From assembly GCA_037074765.1 (NCBI GenBank), contig JBAMDO010000013.1, positions 1 to 64,000 on the forward strand: 64,000 bases of DNA, written 5' to 3'. Positions 1-15,711 of this stretch are shown here, in pieces. Position numbers and translations under genes: made by a program. The stretch comes from Mansonella perstans. Lineage: Eukaryota; Nematoda; Chromadorea; Rhabditida; Onchocercidae. The stretch's first letter is position 1. The number at the start of each line of letters is the position of its first letter. The notes beneath the pieces are model-generated. The model was given only the letters and a program-made list of their open reading frames with translations. It was not told the origin of the DNA and searched no databases.

Positions 1-779
1 CATTATTTAGTAAGAAGGTAGCTTTTGATCAGTTTCGTTAGTAACACATACCCAATGTTTTGTCCGCAATAGTAATTCTAATGTAAGCATATAAATATCT
101 CATGATAAATGAAAGCATAACCATTACAATGAATACTTCCAATAATCTCATATAACAGAATATTTTCTCTCTACTAACTTATTGTAACGAATAGTGAATG
201 AACAGAACAGAACAAATCAGTATGTGAAACAATGAACATGTTTTATGTCAATTTGATGAAAACAAATAATGTAAATTTTATTCTTTACAAAAACCATTAA
301 ATGTTGTAATAATGAATGATGTTAAAGTACAAATAACAACGAAATGATAGATCACATGTTAAATTTCATTAATTTCATACAACACTTCACTTTCAAAACC
401 AAAATCGCTCGAATGTACTGTAATGGCCCAATAATTCTGAACGCTATGAAAATGTGCAGATTCTTTGGAAAAACGAAGTATTAACATCCTGTTTAATGTT
501 GTTTTCAGTAATGCATTAATACGATTATAAACATTGTAATTAATAATTCATATAAGGAAATGAATATGCAGCATATATTCACATAACATAATGCTGATAT
601 CAAATGAATTATGAGAGTTACTAAATTGTTAGGATTGCAAAAGAAACGGATGAATAATTGAAGGTATGATTGCATGCTGCTAAATAATATATAAAATATT
701 TTTAATAGGAAAGCTATAAACAGTCTGAACAACAACAAAAATGAGAATAACAAAATCAAACATTAGTGCATATTCAATT
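1..779. other. Gene-free stretch downstream of URB1-like gene
   Basis: AT-rich sequence with no exon-like reading frame that I can support. It lies beyond the stop codon of the minus-strand URB1-like gene and probably includes its 3' UTR. The longest open frame here, on the minus strand at 505-759, is a hydrophobic low-complexity frame without splice or family support. Confidence 0.5.
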
Positions 780-3700
780 TCAAACATCGCATGATTCCAT
801 AGGCAGTGCCCAACTATCCCTGCATAACAGTTGTCTTAGTTTCGGTAACCACGTACTTTTACCATCATCATTTTCTTTTTCTAGCTCAATACATACCTGT
901 AAAAAGATTTCTCTTATCTTGCAAAAAATAGATTCACTTCTAAATTACTTAATTCACAGGGATATCAGTTTTCAAACTCGTGTACCGAAAATGTGAAAAA
1001 AAGTGCTTAAATCATATCTTCTCAAAATCACGAAACTTAATATATATGAAGAATTTAAAAGAGGCAAACAATATCGATTTTGCAAAATTTTTAACCATAT
1101 TTATATGAAATAAAACTTAAAAATTTTATAAGATTTTTAGACTTCACATGCAAACAACATTCATGTAATCTTTATCTATTTTTTAGAAAAGAAACAAACT
1201 CTGTTTCCAAGCAATTGACATGTTTTGTACACTATATCTTTACGCCAAGTAGTCTCCATAGAGTCATTGTTTGAGTCATCACAGCAAAGATCCTTAACAT
1301 GCGCAATAAGCGTGATAAACAATTGGCACAGAAATACGCGTTCCCACCTGCTTAGCATTATGTTCTGCAAAAAAAAAAAAAAAAAAAAAAACAAATAAAC
1401 AGTGTCTTTACTTTTGATAAATTATCCTGTAAACACTCGTAATACAAAATTCATATAATTTTATCTACAACTGCTGCTTTTTAGGACGAAGCTTAAACTA
1501 TAGAGTATCTATTAAAAAACAGAGATCTAAAAATAAGATGAATAGAGTAAAACGAAAACATCGTACCTGCAAAGTCAAAACAATCCAAGAATGCAAATTG
1601 TGTCGAATATATAAATCATTAGCTAATGAACGATGCTGCAAAATAGCTCGAAGTGACAGCAAAATGTATTTTTTCGTTTCTTGGTCAGCAATAGCACTAC
1701 CAAAAAGTGACAATAATAGCTTGATCCCATATCTAAAAGCCAATTAATAAAAAAGCAGTATGCATTATAGCAAACAGTTAGAAAAACTAGGACGAATTCT
1801 TCAAAGTTAATAAAGCTCTTGAATAATAAAATGATCCAGTATCATTCTTCACAGCTATTCCACTTAAACAACCATACCCATCCATCCCGCTTGTTTAAAT
1901 TTCCATCAGTTTACAAAAATGTAAAAAAATTTCTGCCGTCGAATTCCATAATAATCTGATAATTCATTTTTTCATTACTAAATCTCTAAATCTTCCCGAT
2001 ATGAAACTAAAAAGTATGAAAAACTGTAATTAAAATAAACAGGACTGCTATGCTTTATTGCTTTGAGAGGTTTATCCAATTTTAAGATATCTCTTACTCT
2101 CTTTCACAATACTTCATGTCTAATCTCACAAATGTACAGAGATTTTATTCCAAATTCAAAACTTAGAAATTTAGTGATTCAAAACTATCTTTTTTGGAAT
2201 TTTTATCAGTTGAAAATTATTCAAAACAAACCTTTTTTGCAAGATGTTGTAATCGTTTGGTTCAATGAGTGAATCCGATATGAGACGTAAACACCAATGG
2301 CGTTCCTTGTTGTAATAATGTGTACTTGAACTCAACAGCAATTTGTAAATTTCCGGAACATTCTGAACATCAATATTTGGCTTGAGCAACAGAAATGACA
2401 GTACTGGTTGGTATACTGGATCTTCGGGATGCAAAATCAATTTGGTCACTCTTGCGAAAAAGTGAGCAACGACTGAAACAGACCACTGCGTCTTTTAAAA
2501 AATATATTTCTTCTTTTTACAGCCAAACTACTGAAGAAAAATTCTTGCAATGGCGAGAAAAATCCCACAGGGCAGAAATGCAACTTACGTATAAAATATG
2601 CAATATAAAAATCTAGATAGAGATAAACTGTTGAAAAAGTAAGACTGTTTTTAAATGGCATACCTAGAATCGGAATCAATGCCCAAAATGGCCTTGCATA
2701 ACTTCGAAACAGATTTGAGATTGAAATCACTCAACTCAATTACAGTTCCAAAAAGGAATTTAAAGAAAAATTATGCTGAATACGAAATATTTCTACGCTA
2801 AATTTGTGAAAAAAGAACAAAAAAAAGGTAATTCTGAGTTAAATTTTCTAAACAAAGATATTTCTCAGCTAAATTTGTTAAATATTTCCTATTTAAAGAA
2901 TTACAAGCTATCAACCATGTGGCAATCGCTGGATTGGATTTTCGATACTGTTTTTGAATATTTGCAACAAATAAATATATAGACACTTTTCTTGGAATGA
3001 ATCTGCATCCAACTTTGTCAAGTGAAGCAGAAAACGTCTCAGCACGAGGTATGCGATGCAGCGTTCATTCCGGCTAATAAAGCTCGTTGCTGCAAATGCA
3101 AGTGAGAGACCATTCAAATCAATAAATTTTCGACTGTCTATCTGAAAATAATGATGGGCATCATATAGTGGAAACGGGCATCATATAGTTGATTTGAAGA
3201 AGCCTTCTCAGTCAATACTCTTCACGCCATTGGAGACACCACTTTGCACAAAACTTTAAATTTCATTTATAAAAACACCAATCCTGCCTAAAGAATCCAG
3301 GTTTTTTTTTTACTACAGATGATACTCACCTTTGTACCATCATCTATCAAAGTTGCCAACAAACGAAGCACGAAACGGGCATCATATAGCTGATCTGAAG
3401 AAACCTTCTCAAATATTTTGATGCTAGTTGTTTGTTCGGACTTCAGCAATGTATTCCACATTAATTTTGGATTTAAATAATCCAGAGCCTAAAATTCAAA
3501 CAAAGCAGACTAGACCTATGAATTCATGAATTTTACGAAATTTGGATCCTTAAAAAATCTATGGAATTTTAATTAATATGAAAACCTGGTTCGCAGTGAG
3601 TTTTGTATGCAGAAACTGTCCCAACTGGTTCAATTTTTCATAGTTATCTTTTGCTTGCTTTCCCCATACCATCGGAAAAAAGGGTCTGAAAAATACCTGT

Positions 3701-4320
3701 ATTTTACCATATAAAGCATTTATTCACATGTATTTCTTCGTGTGCTCATATCTGCCGAGCATATATCCCATTAAACTCAACTTGAACAGAATTAAAATAA
3801 AAGAAGTACGAATTAAATAATATACCGCAAGTTTATATGATACGACCTCTCGAGCAAACATAGGATATCAAAGATCATTTTATCGTTTTCCGATTCCGTC
3901 GCGCCATATTCACAGAGCAAACGAATAATGATTTTCTGTTCAATTTTCAATTTTATTGATTGAACTTCTAATTCCTTAAACAAATTTCGGATTAGCAGCC
4001 AAAATACAAAGTGGTGGGAATCGATAAAAATTTCTTGAAAGAGAAGGGGAAGTGAGAGGGCGAAGGTTGGACAAAGAATGAATGGCTATGATCAGTATCT
4101 CATAGATATTAATAGATTCCGAAATTTAGTAACATTACGAATTCAAGATGACAAAGAACATGTAACTTACGTTATCCTTCGAGTTCTGAAGGTGATTCTG
4201 AAACCTAGAAAGGATGGTTGTATTTAAATCACAATTCTCCAAGAGTATTCCCCAAACATCTGCCTTTATATCATTATCACTCTTGTTTTCTTCCAACTTC
4301 TTTCGTTTAGCAGACTTCAT
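780..4320 (-). CDS. URB1: URB1/Npa1-like nucleolar ribosome-biogenesis protein, short form
   Basis: URB1 (Npa1) acts in early 60S pre-ribosome assembly in the nucleolus. Ten exons join in frame to about 505 codons: 4171-4320, 3847-3974, 3586-3685, 3330-3488, 2916-3141, 2664-2729, 2232-2472, 1567-1732, 1200-1364 and 780-896. Recognition rests on the URB1 C-terminal domain: HPEDPVYQPVLSFLLLKP, then SSTHYYNKERHWCLRLISDS, and an upstream block LYDARFVLRLLATLIDDGTK. The ATG at 4318-4320 follows a TTTTCAG site at about 4327-4333 that could be a trans-splice acceptor. Human URB1 is above 2,200 residues, so this model has only the C-terminal part; no exons for the long N-terminal domain are visible up to the divergent uaf-1 gene. 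The intron 3142-3329 contains a duplicated exon fragment. Family call is firm; exon 6 and the N-terminus are less certain. Confidence 0.8.
3165..3211 (-). pseudogene. Duplicated, unused fragment of URB1 exon 4
   Basis: The segment around 3175-3211 repeats, with few changes, the part of exon 4 at 3374-3409 (about 36 nt). Read on the minus strand it gives EKASSNQLYDAR against EKVSSDQLYDAR in the exon. The short block GGGCATCATATAG occurs a further time just upstream, at about 3153. The copy lies in the intron between exons 4 and 5, has no good donor, and breaks frame soon after. It looks like a partial tandem exon duplication that is no longer used. Confidence 0.65.
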
Positions 4321-5322
4321 AATTACCTGAAAACTTTCGCATTTTCCAATTACTCGTTATCTCAAATTCAAATTTTGCAATTATTGAACTATGTCTCCCA
4401 AATTTTCCGCATGATGTTTCCCGAATTCTCTTGATTCATACGTTTAGATCGGTGGAAAAAAGCGATTCAATCATACTGTTTAACTGTATCCACCAACAAA
4501 AGGTTGTGGTTAAAATGGACTTTAACATGCTGACCTACAGTTTAACATGCTGACCTATAGTTTAACAAGCTGACCCTTGACCCCGAGACAATAATCTACA
4601 GTTATCTATGTATTAATATAAGAGGGAAAAATGATGTAGTAGATAATGCATTAACAATGTAGCCGATAACCCTAAACTGTACCCTTCAGTACTCTTTCAA
4701 ATCATATTACTTCCAATGAGAACATCAATGAAAGAAAGATTTTGTGCTGTAATTAATGTTTTATTCCTGGCACGGATGCTTGCATTCGATATTGAAATCG
4801 CTTTTTGGGTGGTGCGTTATCGATTGATTTAGGACTGGCTATGGTAGGCGTGAGAGCGGGATCTCTCGTGTAAGATTCGGATGGAGGGGAAAACAGGCGG
4901 CTTTAATAAGCTGATGTTGTTGGCTAATATTTTAAAGGAGTGAGTGGAATTGAATCTTGGGAAGACTGGGGAATTTATTTCCCAATGAATGACAGAATCA
5001 CCCAAATACAAATAGACGGGAAGGGCAAAGTTCAGTTTTATTTTAGGTTCAATTTAGTATGAGTTTTTTATGAAAATAGATGGGAATTATATGAAAATTA
5101 AAATAAATTCTCTTTTTACTCTTAAAAAATATTCTCTGCTACTCTAATTTTTCATTATATTATCCTATTTTCTGCTCATATCATTTTATCATGTTTATGT
5201 GCGAAATGCAATTATTTTTGTTGTATAATCAAAAGGGAATATAATAATCTGTGCTACTGTCAAACTTTGTTTTGAAAGTGTTTGCATATGTGAATTTTGT
5301 TTGTTTGAAGGAATTGGTTAAG
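4321..5322. promoter_or_regulatory. Divergent intergenic region, URB1-like / uaf-1
   Basis: The minus-strand URB1-like gene starts at 4320 and the plus-strand uaf-1 gene at 5323, so this ~1 kb must hold both promoters. I see no recognisable core element. A three-copy, ~20-bp tandem repeat at 4521-4576 is the only structured element. Confidence 0.5.
4521..4576. repeat. Short tandem repeat, three ~20-bp copies
   Basis: The unit TTTAACATGCTGACCTA is repeated with a two- or three-base spacer; the third copy is diverged (TTTAACAAGCTGACC). It sits inside the divergent promoter region between the URB1-like gene and uaf-1, so it could be regulatory, but nothing shows that directly. Confidence 0.75.
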
Positions 5323-9603
<4,281 letters not shown>

Positions 9604-10099
9604 ATATGATTTACTCGCTTTTTTTCTTGTTTAATTCTTCAAAAAGTCCATATATTTTTTGCCCAAAATTTTACTGGTAAGGGTTTTTGCTGTTTGTGTA
9701 AAATATTTCCCTTCCAATAAAGTCCACAATTCTTAATTTCAAATCTTCGAGGACGAGAGTTCTGCTAAAAATTTCTTGTTATCATTTTCTGGGATTACGT
9801 CAGAAATACTGACTTCTTGACTTGAGCTGTCATCTTTCCTAAATCGAACATCAAACATTCTGCTGGAGTTTCACTGTATATTAACTTTGCACTGCATAAT
9901 TTTTTAAAAATATTGTCTGCAATTTGTTTTGGAAACTATAAGGCCAAAAACCGATTGCAGAGATGGTTTATGAATTCCCCTCGTTTAAGTTGTACTTAAC
10001 GTAGTTTTATCATTTATCTTGAACTATATATTATTATTTTTAGTGTTTCGTGAACAGTTCAAAATTATGGTTAATTATTGGAAAGAATCCATTGTTCCA
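9604..10099. other. Convergent intergenic region, uaf-1 / E2-like gene
   Basis: Lies between the stop codons of uaf-1 (plus) and the E2-like gene (minus). It should hold both 3' UTRs; AATAAA at 9716-9721 fits the uaf-1 poly(A) signal. Nothing else is recognisable. Confidence 0.6.
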
Positions 10100-11363
10100 T
10101 TATGATTTTGCAGTATGAATAACTTCAATTTGATGTTGACTTCGTTTTTCAGAGTAATGCTTACAGAATTCTGATGCATTTCTGTTGTATGCATCAACGT
10201 CCTTGACGTAAAGTTCAGCCAAATCAGAACGAAGAACACAATCAAGTTGTGGCGCACAGAGTAATTCTGCGAGTGCAGTTAATACTGGAATGAGCTCTAG
10301 TAAAACTCATAACCTTTGAGGATCTACCTGGGGTAGATAGGGGCGGATGCTATGTCGGGATTAACGTCACTTTGAGAATGATTGCGAATGGAAAATTTAT
10401 AATAATTTCTTCTATCCAATGTGATATTTAATCGTGGTATTTTATCCGTTTTACACATTCCGACAAACGGTTTATGTTATCCATTTGTTAGCTTTTTTGT
10501 TCGTGTAAGCTAACTGGCTTAAGATTTTTGATATTGTGAGTTTTCCATTATGTCCATCACAGAGTTCTCCGTAAAGGGTCAATTTATTTTACATGATTAC
10601 ATGATTCTCTAAGAAAAGTTCCCTTATAGTTAAAATGCATATATTGTTAGTTAAAGATAGATTAACTAACTTTGATCAATTTTGATAGATGGCTTCCAAT
10701 TCTCATTAAGTGCCATAGCTAGCGACACCTAATAAAAGATTATATTTCAGTAATTTTCTATTAATGCAATTTCTGAAATTTCTACAATTGCATTCTTTCT
10801 CGGTACAGATTCCAAATTCCCGTTTTTTTTTTTTTTTTTTAGTAAAACATACTTCTCCTTTTTCGCTGACATTAGGGTGGTACACCTTGGTATGGAATTT
10901 GATTTTCGGTGGTCTAAACGGATATTCCTTAGTGAATTCGATTTCTACTCTATAGCAACCGACATTGTACGGCCATCGATCCTATTTAAAAAAAAAGAAT
11001 TGTGCTGAAAAACGAAATGTAGGACAACGGCATAGAGATACATGAAGATCTATCCAGAATTTGCGAAAATTTCCATGTAAATTGGTTAGTGGACGAAAGA
11101 TTTGGAGTTTCTTACCGGCAACAACGTTACCAACCATTTGTTCGGATTACTAGTCCCAACATCTTCCAATTTATATGGTTTGAATTTTATCTCTTGAATG
11201 TCGGATAGTTCCTGAATTTTTGAAAAATACAAACTTAAGTTCGAACAGTTTAAATAAGTCAGCGCTAACAGCGTATCAGCGTATTTGTTAAACCCTTCGT
11301 TTTCAAATAAAAAGAAAATACTTTTTTAAGTCTTGTAATCCCAATAGCTTCTTCCTCTACCAT
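10100..11363 (-). CDS. UBE2L-family ubiquitin-conjugating-like protein, catalytic Cys replaced
   Basis: Five exons join in phase to 173 residues: 11322-11363, 11116-11211, 10853-10981, 10671-10728 and 10100-10296. The protein follows UBE2L3 (UbcH7) throughout: N-terminal helix, the [20 protein letters not shown] sheet-and-HPN region, the ENWKP block, and a C-terminal [20 protein letters not shown] helix. In UBE2L3 the active Cys lies in VCLPVISAENW; here the aligned segment is [11 protein letters not shown], so Cys is Ser. UBE2L3 EHPLR reads DCVLR, so the catalytic-site His is Cys. A four-residue insertion precedes that loop. All exons are open and boundaries clean, which argues for a live, diverged protein rather than a pseudogene. 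It may be a non-catalytic E2 variant or a Ser-oxyester trap (inference). It is divergent to the small secreted-protein gene at 11841. Confidence 0.85.
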
Positions 11364-11840
11364 AAGCAACCGTTCTCAGTGAATTTCCCTGATCCAAATA
11401 TGATTTGGAATTGAAATAGTTAATTTAAACATGCGACTGATTAAATTCAGTGCAAATATTCTGGAACAGAAATTATATGGAACGATAAAATGGTTTTCTG
11501 CATGAACTGTCAATATTTAATCCTATAAAAGCTGTTAAATCACAGTTTTCGCCATAGTAATTACTTTCGAGGATCTGAAAAGCAGTTGCTATCGGGAATT
11601 CTTATTTCGTAGATGATGGAAAATACCGAGAAAGACAAGGTGTAGGAGAAGTTCGCTAAAACTCTTCCGGTGTTAAATCCCATTTTAAAGTCCCAAATTT
11701 TCTTTGAAACTTTGCAGAATCACGAGTGTTGTTGAATGTTTTATGTTGAAGACTAAATAACTGTTACTGATTTCAATAAATTCTTAATTACTGTTTGCTT
11801 TAGGTCTTTAAAAACACTCCCGAAAATTTGGATAAAAGCA
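11364..11840. promoter_or_regulatory. Divergent promoter region, E2-like gene / small secreted protein
   Basis: About 480 bp separate the two start codons on opposite strands. A candidate trans-splice acceptor, GCTTTAG ending at 11803, lies 38 nt before the plus-strand ATG. No other element is recognised. Confidence 0.5.
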
Positions 11841-12890
11841 ATGCTACTCGTACTTTGTTATATTTCGCTTATTTGTAATAGCTTTTTTCCTGTCGAAACA
11901 ATGCATTTTGATATAAAAAATCTAATGTTATTCAAACTTTTGTGCAGAAATATGTATTCTTACATCATAATTTGCTCTATTAATTCAAATTATAGGATAA
12001 TCAACGGAAAAACACACGACGTCAAAAAAAACGCCGAAATAAACCACCATCAGATTATGATCAGTGGGACGACGAAACAAAGCAATACTATCAAGTAATA
12101 AATTATTTGCTAAAAAAAACCATGTGAAATTGAAGTTTTTCCTCATAATCATCATTATTTCGTTAGGACTACTTATGATTACTTACGTAACGAAGTAATC
12201 TGTACTTGAGCATCTGGAAATTCTGGAAATATTCTGAACGTAATCTGAAAATCTATCAACTGACTTGTTAGCTGTACTTTCCAAATTTGCAAATCTGTTA
12301 GCTATGAGAGTACTTAGAAATAGAAAAATCTTAAATTTGCGTGGAAATAATTCAAATTGAGCAACAAAACTGTAGTAAATATCCTAGAAATAGAAGACCC
12401 GAGAGATTTTCAAATCAAATCATTTTAAAAACCCATAAATGTGCAACGAAAGACTTTCAATTACGAGTCACATATATGAAAAGAACTAGAATGTTAATAT
12501 AACAAAATCAACAGGATGTTACCACTGCTTTACGCCAGTGGAAAGCCACACAAATACAATGCCAATTGCGTCGTTTTACAATGGGATTTTGGAAATATTT
12601 GAAGGTTAAAATTCAACCTTGCTTAAATGCTCATTTCTTTCTTATTTGATCTCCTTTATTCGATCAATTATTGAGCAAAGAAATTAATGTTTCTGAAATC
12701 TCCTGAAATAAGTGCATAGCCTATTGTGAAGAAAAAAAAAAACGAAACATATGTACTGAAATTAAATCCTAATTATTTTTAGTACCAATTAAAAGGACAT
12801 CCAATGCATGCTGATGAAATGAAAGATTATAAGGAGGCCGTGGAAATATTTGCTACTTTAAAAGAAAATCATCAACTTGATTATGACTAA
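11841..12890 (+). CDS. Small basic secreted protein, function unknown
   Basis: Exons 11841-11891, 11996-12094, 12515-12604 and 12783-12890 give 115 residues. The first exon encodes a short signal-peptide-like hydrophobic start (MLLVLCYISLICNSFFP). It is followed by a very basic stretch (RKNTRRQKKRRNK), which may be a processing or nucleic-acid-binding region, and then a helical domain with several Trp and Tyr (QWDDETKQYYQ, GFWKYLK) and a single Cys. The last three exons have good splice signals and matching phases. The first donor, CCT/GTCGAA, is weak, so the signal peptide is the least certain part; the body could be joined to another first exon. I do not recognise the family. Confidence 0.55.
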
Positions 12891-15580
12891 TATTATATTT
12901 TAAAAGACAATTAAAGAAGTGAGAAAAGTTTATATAAAGTGAAGACCAATGAAAAGGAATCAATGCAACTTAAATATTCTATACATCATTAATGTTTTTT
13001 TGAATTACTAAAAAAATTAAATTAAAAATTTGACATAAACTTTTGGCTGCAATCTTCCCTAATAATGCTTAGAATTTCCACGTAAAATTTAGAAAAACAC
13101 TAAGTCAAGTTAATTTTTTTTGGGATTTACGTGAACTCTTTTATGATTTCATGTAATGAATCTTTTTGGCCTAATACTCGGTTCAATATGAATCTATTGC
13201 ATTATATACATTTCCATATGCCTGAAATTGAACTATAGTGAAATATTGATTGAATTAATGAATAATTTTAGATGATTGCATGTGTATAAATGAGCCTATA
13301 TTGAATTTAGAATATAAGAGCCACCTAAATTAGATGAAAAACAAGAGCTATCACCAAGAACAGTTCGACAGTGTTGACATCATCCAACTAAACATATTTA
13401 CATTCCTAAGCATGCCACATTGTGTAAGACAAGTCCCATTTCAGGGTCAAAGGTCAAAGGGTAGCAAAATAGGCTTCCACATTTGGTACATTGAAATTTT
13501 TCTGACAATCTGTGTGTGCCACTCAAATCACTAAGGGAGGAGTAGATGGTTCTTGTCGGAGTTGCTAATAAATATGACATTTGCAGTTTTGACAAAGTTT
13601 TGACAGAGATTTTCGTATCTTAAAATTGAATTTTAAATAGAAAATATGTAGAGGAAAATGCATGTGAATTTGCCATACCATATGTGATCTTACTTCGAAA
13701 TGACTGTTACCAGGTCAGAGGTCAAACCGTACCTTCGAGTCTATAATGTTGGAACGTTTCGTACGTATCGTTGCATGAACACTGCATGAGCATTGATGGA
13801 TTGAGATGAAAGATGGAGGAAATATGCCCGAAAGTTGATGTGCTAATAATCTATAAGTCAAAATAGGAGATCTATGATTAGTCTAAAGTTGATTTCTGTT
13901 ATTATTCCATAAATATTAATTAATATTCATTTTCTTTAATATTCAATTAATATTCATTTTCTGACCGATTTTCTGACTAGTTTTCTGACCAATCTGACCA
14001 ATTTTCTGACCAGTTGTTGATTTTGGAATGGATCGTTCTCAGTGATTTCGAATGATTGACTTTTTCACTTCTCTATCCTTCAATTTCACACTTCTTTGAC
14101 AACAAAAATAACCTTCCTTGCTTTTCCATATTTATGCATTCCAAATGTTTGCCAAAATGAAACAATTTTTATTAGCAATTTTTTCTTTACCAAATTGAAA
14201 TATTTCCTACTTAATCAGGATGATCTGTTTTTATTAAGAAGATTTGAGTGTAAACTTGCATTAAAAAAAAAAAAAAAAAAACTTGAGCTAAAACTTAAAC
14301 TTGAATCATGAATCCTCCTCTATCCCTTCTCATTGCATACTTAATCATTAATCTAAGCAATTTATCAATCCATGAAGCAGAAATCATTTTCTGATACTAA
14401 GTATCGTTGATTGTTGAATTGGAATGAATCGTTGTCAATATTTCGAATGATTGATAACATAATATATGTCACTTACTGTCAACTCAGTGCTACTCCAATT
14501 TTATTTTTTATAATAATTAGTATTAGATTTATCTTTTGCCTTTCCTTCTGACCTGCTTTGCATTTTGAATTAGTGTCATCAAAAAGACTGAATTTTTAAA
14601 AAATTATTGAAATGGCACTCAAATATGAAACTGTCTTGCGATCATTTTACAACATTTCTTGTCATGTTGAGATATTTTGAAAGTTAATGATAAAATGATA
14701 ATTGATGATCATTACAAAGAACTCATTGCCGCAAAATAAAATAGCAAGAAAGATATTTTTAGTATTCTTCAATTTCTCTACTACAAAACTGTTCGATTCT
14801 GGTAATTTAGAGCACTGCAATCTTTACTACTTTAAATTTAATTTAATTTTCTTTTCTGGAATTTCAAAAGACTATTAGGCAAAATTCAAAATTAAAAGCT
14901 GTTCAGAAGAGTGCCAAGATTGTAACATTACTTTCATACAATCTTTATAGCTCAATTTTAACTTTATTAGTGAAAAAAAAAATTCACTACGAAATAAATA
15001 TAGCTATAGTGCACTCTTTGAGTTTATGTGTTTATTCAACAATCTTTCAATCGTTCTTGTCATTTTAGTACAAAATTAGTTTCTTGTCAAAATTCCTTCT
15101 AAATTTTTAAATGTCTTTTTCTGATCTTCAAAAAAAAGTTATCATTGATAGATACATAACTTTAATGATGGTTAGCTCTCGACATAATTTGTTTTTCCCA
15201 TTCTGTTTTCATAACTTATTCTTTTGCAATGATTTCTTTGGTGTAGAACTTAGATAGAAACTTTTTGAAGTTCCTATCCAAAAGTTATATTAAGCGTGCA
15301 ATGAGATTCAGACATGTCTTCTAAGCGTTCGTTTTTTCCATTTATTTCTGTTTCAAATTTTTCTCAATAGCAAAAACCTTTTCAAAGTTTTCAAATTCAT
15401 TTCTAGTGTATCCATTCATCTTTTTCAAATTTTCATTTAATCTCTTTAAATCATTTATTTCTGACTAATAAAAGTAGCAGACGATATGGTTTTGAATTAC
15501 ATAGTGGTCACTAGTAGAAAATATGACTTGAGATTAAAGTTATTTAAATAACAGTTAATTATTTCTGTTTATCTTGCAGC
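12891..15580. other. Gene-poor stretch of 2.7 kb
   Basis: AT-rich, with poly(A) and poly(T) runs. No exon chain can be supported on either strand. The only structured element is the short TTTTCTGACC repeat at about 13950-14015. Nothing indicates a tRNA or other RNA gene. Confidence 0.5.
13950..14015. repeat. Short tandem repeat of TTTTCTGACC-like units
   Basis: About five degenerate copies of a 10-17-bp unit containing TTTTCTGAC lie next to each other, preceded by two copies of a TTAATATTCATTTTC unit. It is simple repeat sequence in a gene-poor region. Confidence 0.7.
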
Positions 15581-15711
15581 GACTTTTTTGGTCAAACGTG
15601 GAATTCATCTGATGTGTATTTATGTATCAAGCAGAAAATCAGCTACAACTGCTGATTTTTATCGACAATCAATTCTTCGTGCGGTAACTCATCCTCAGAT
15701 GAACCATAGTA

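Noticed and set aside
505..759. Hydrophobic minus-strand open frame of 84 codons
   Set aside because: Low-complexity, lies past the URB1-like stop codon, and has no splice or family support.
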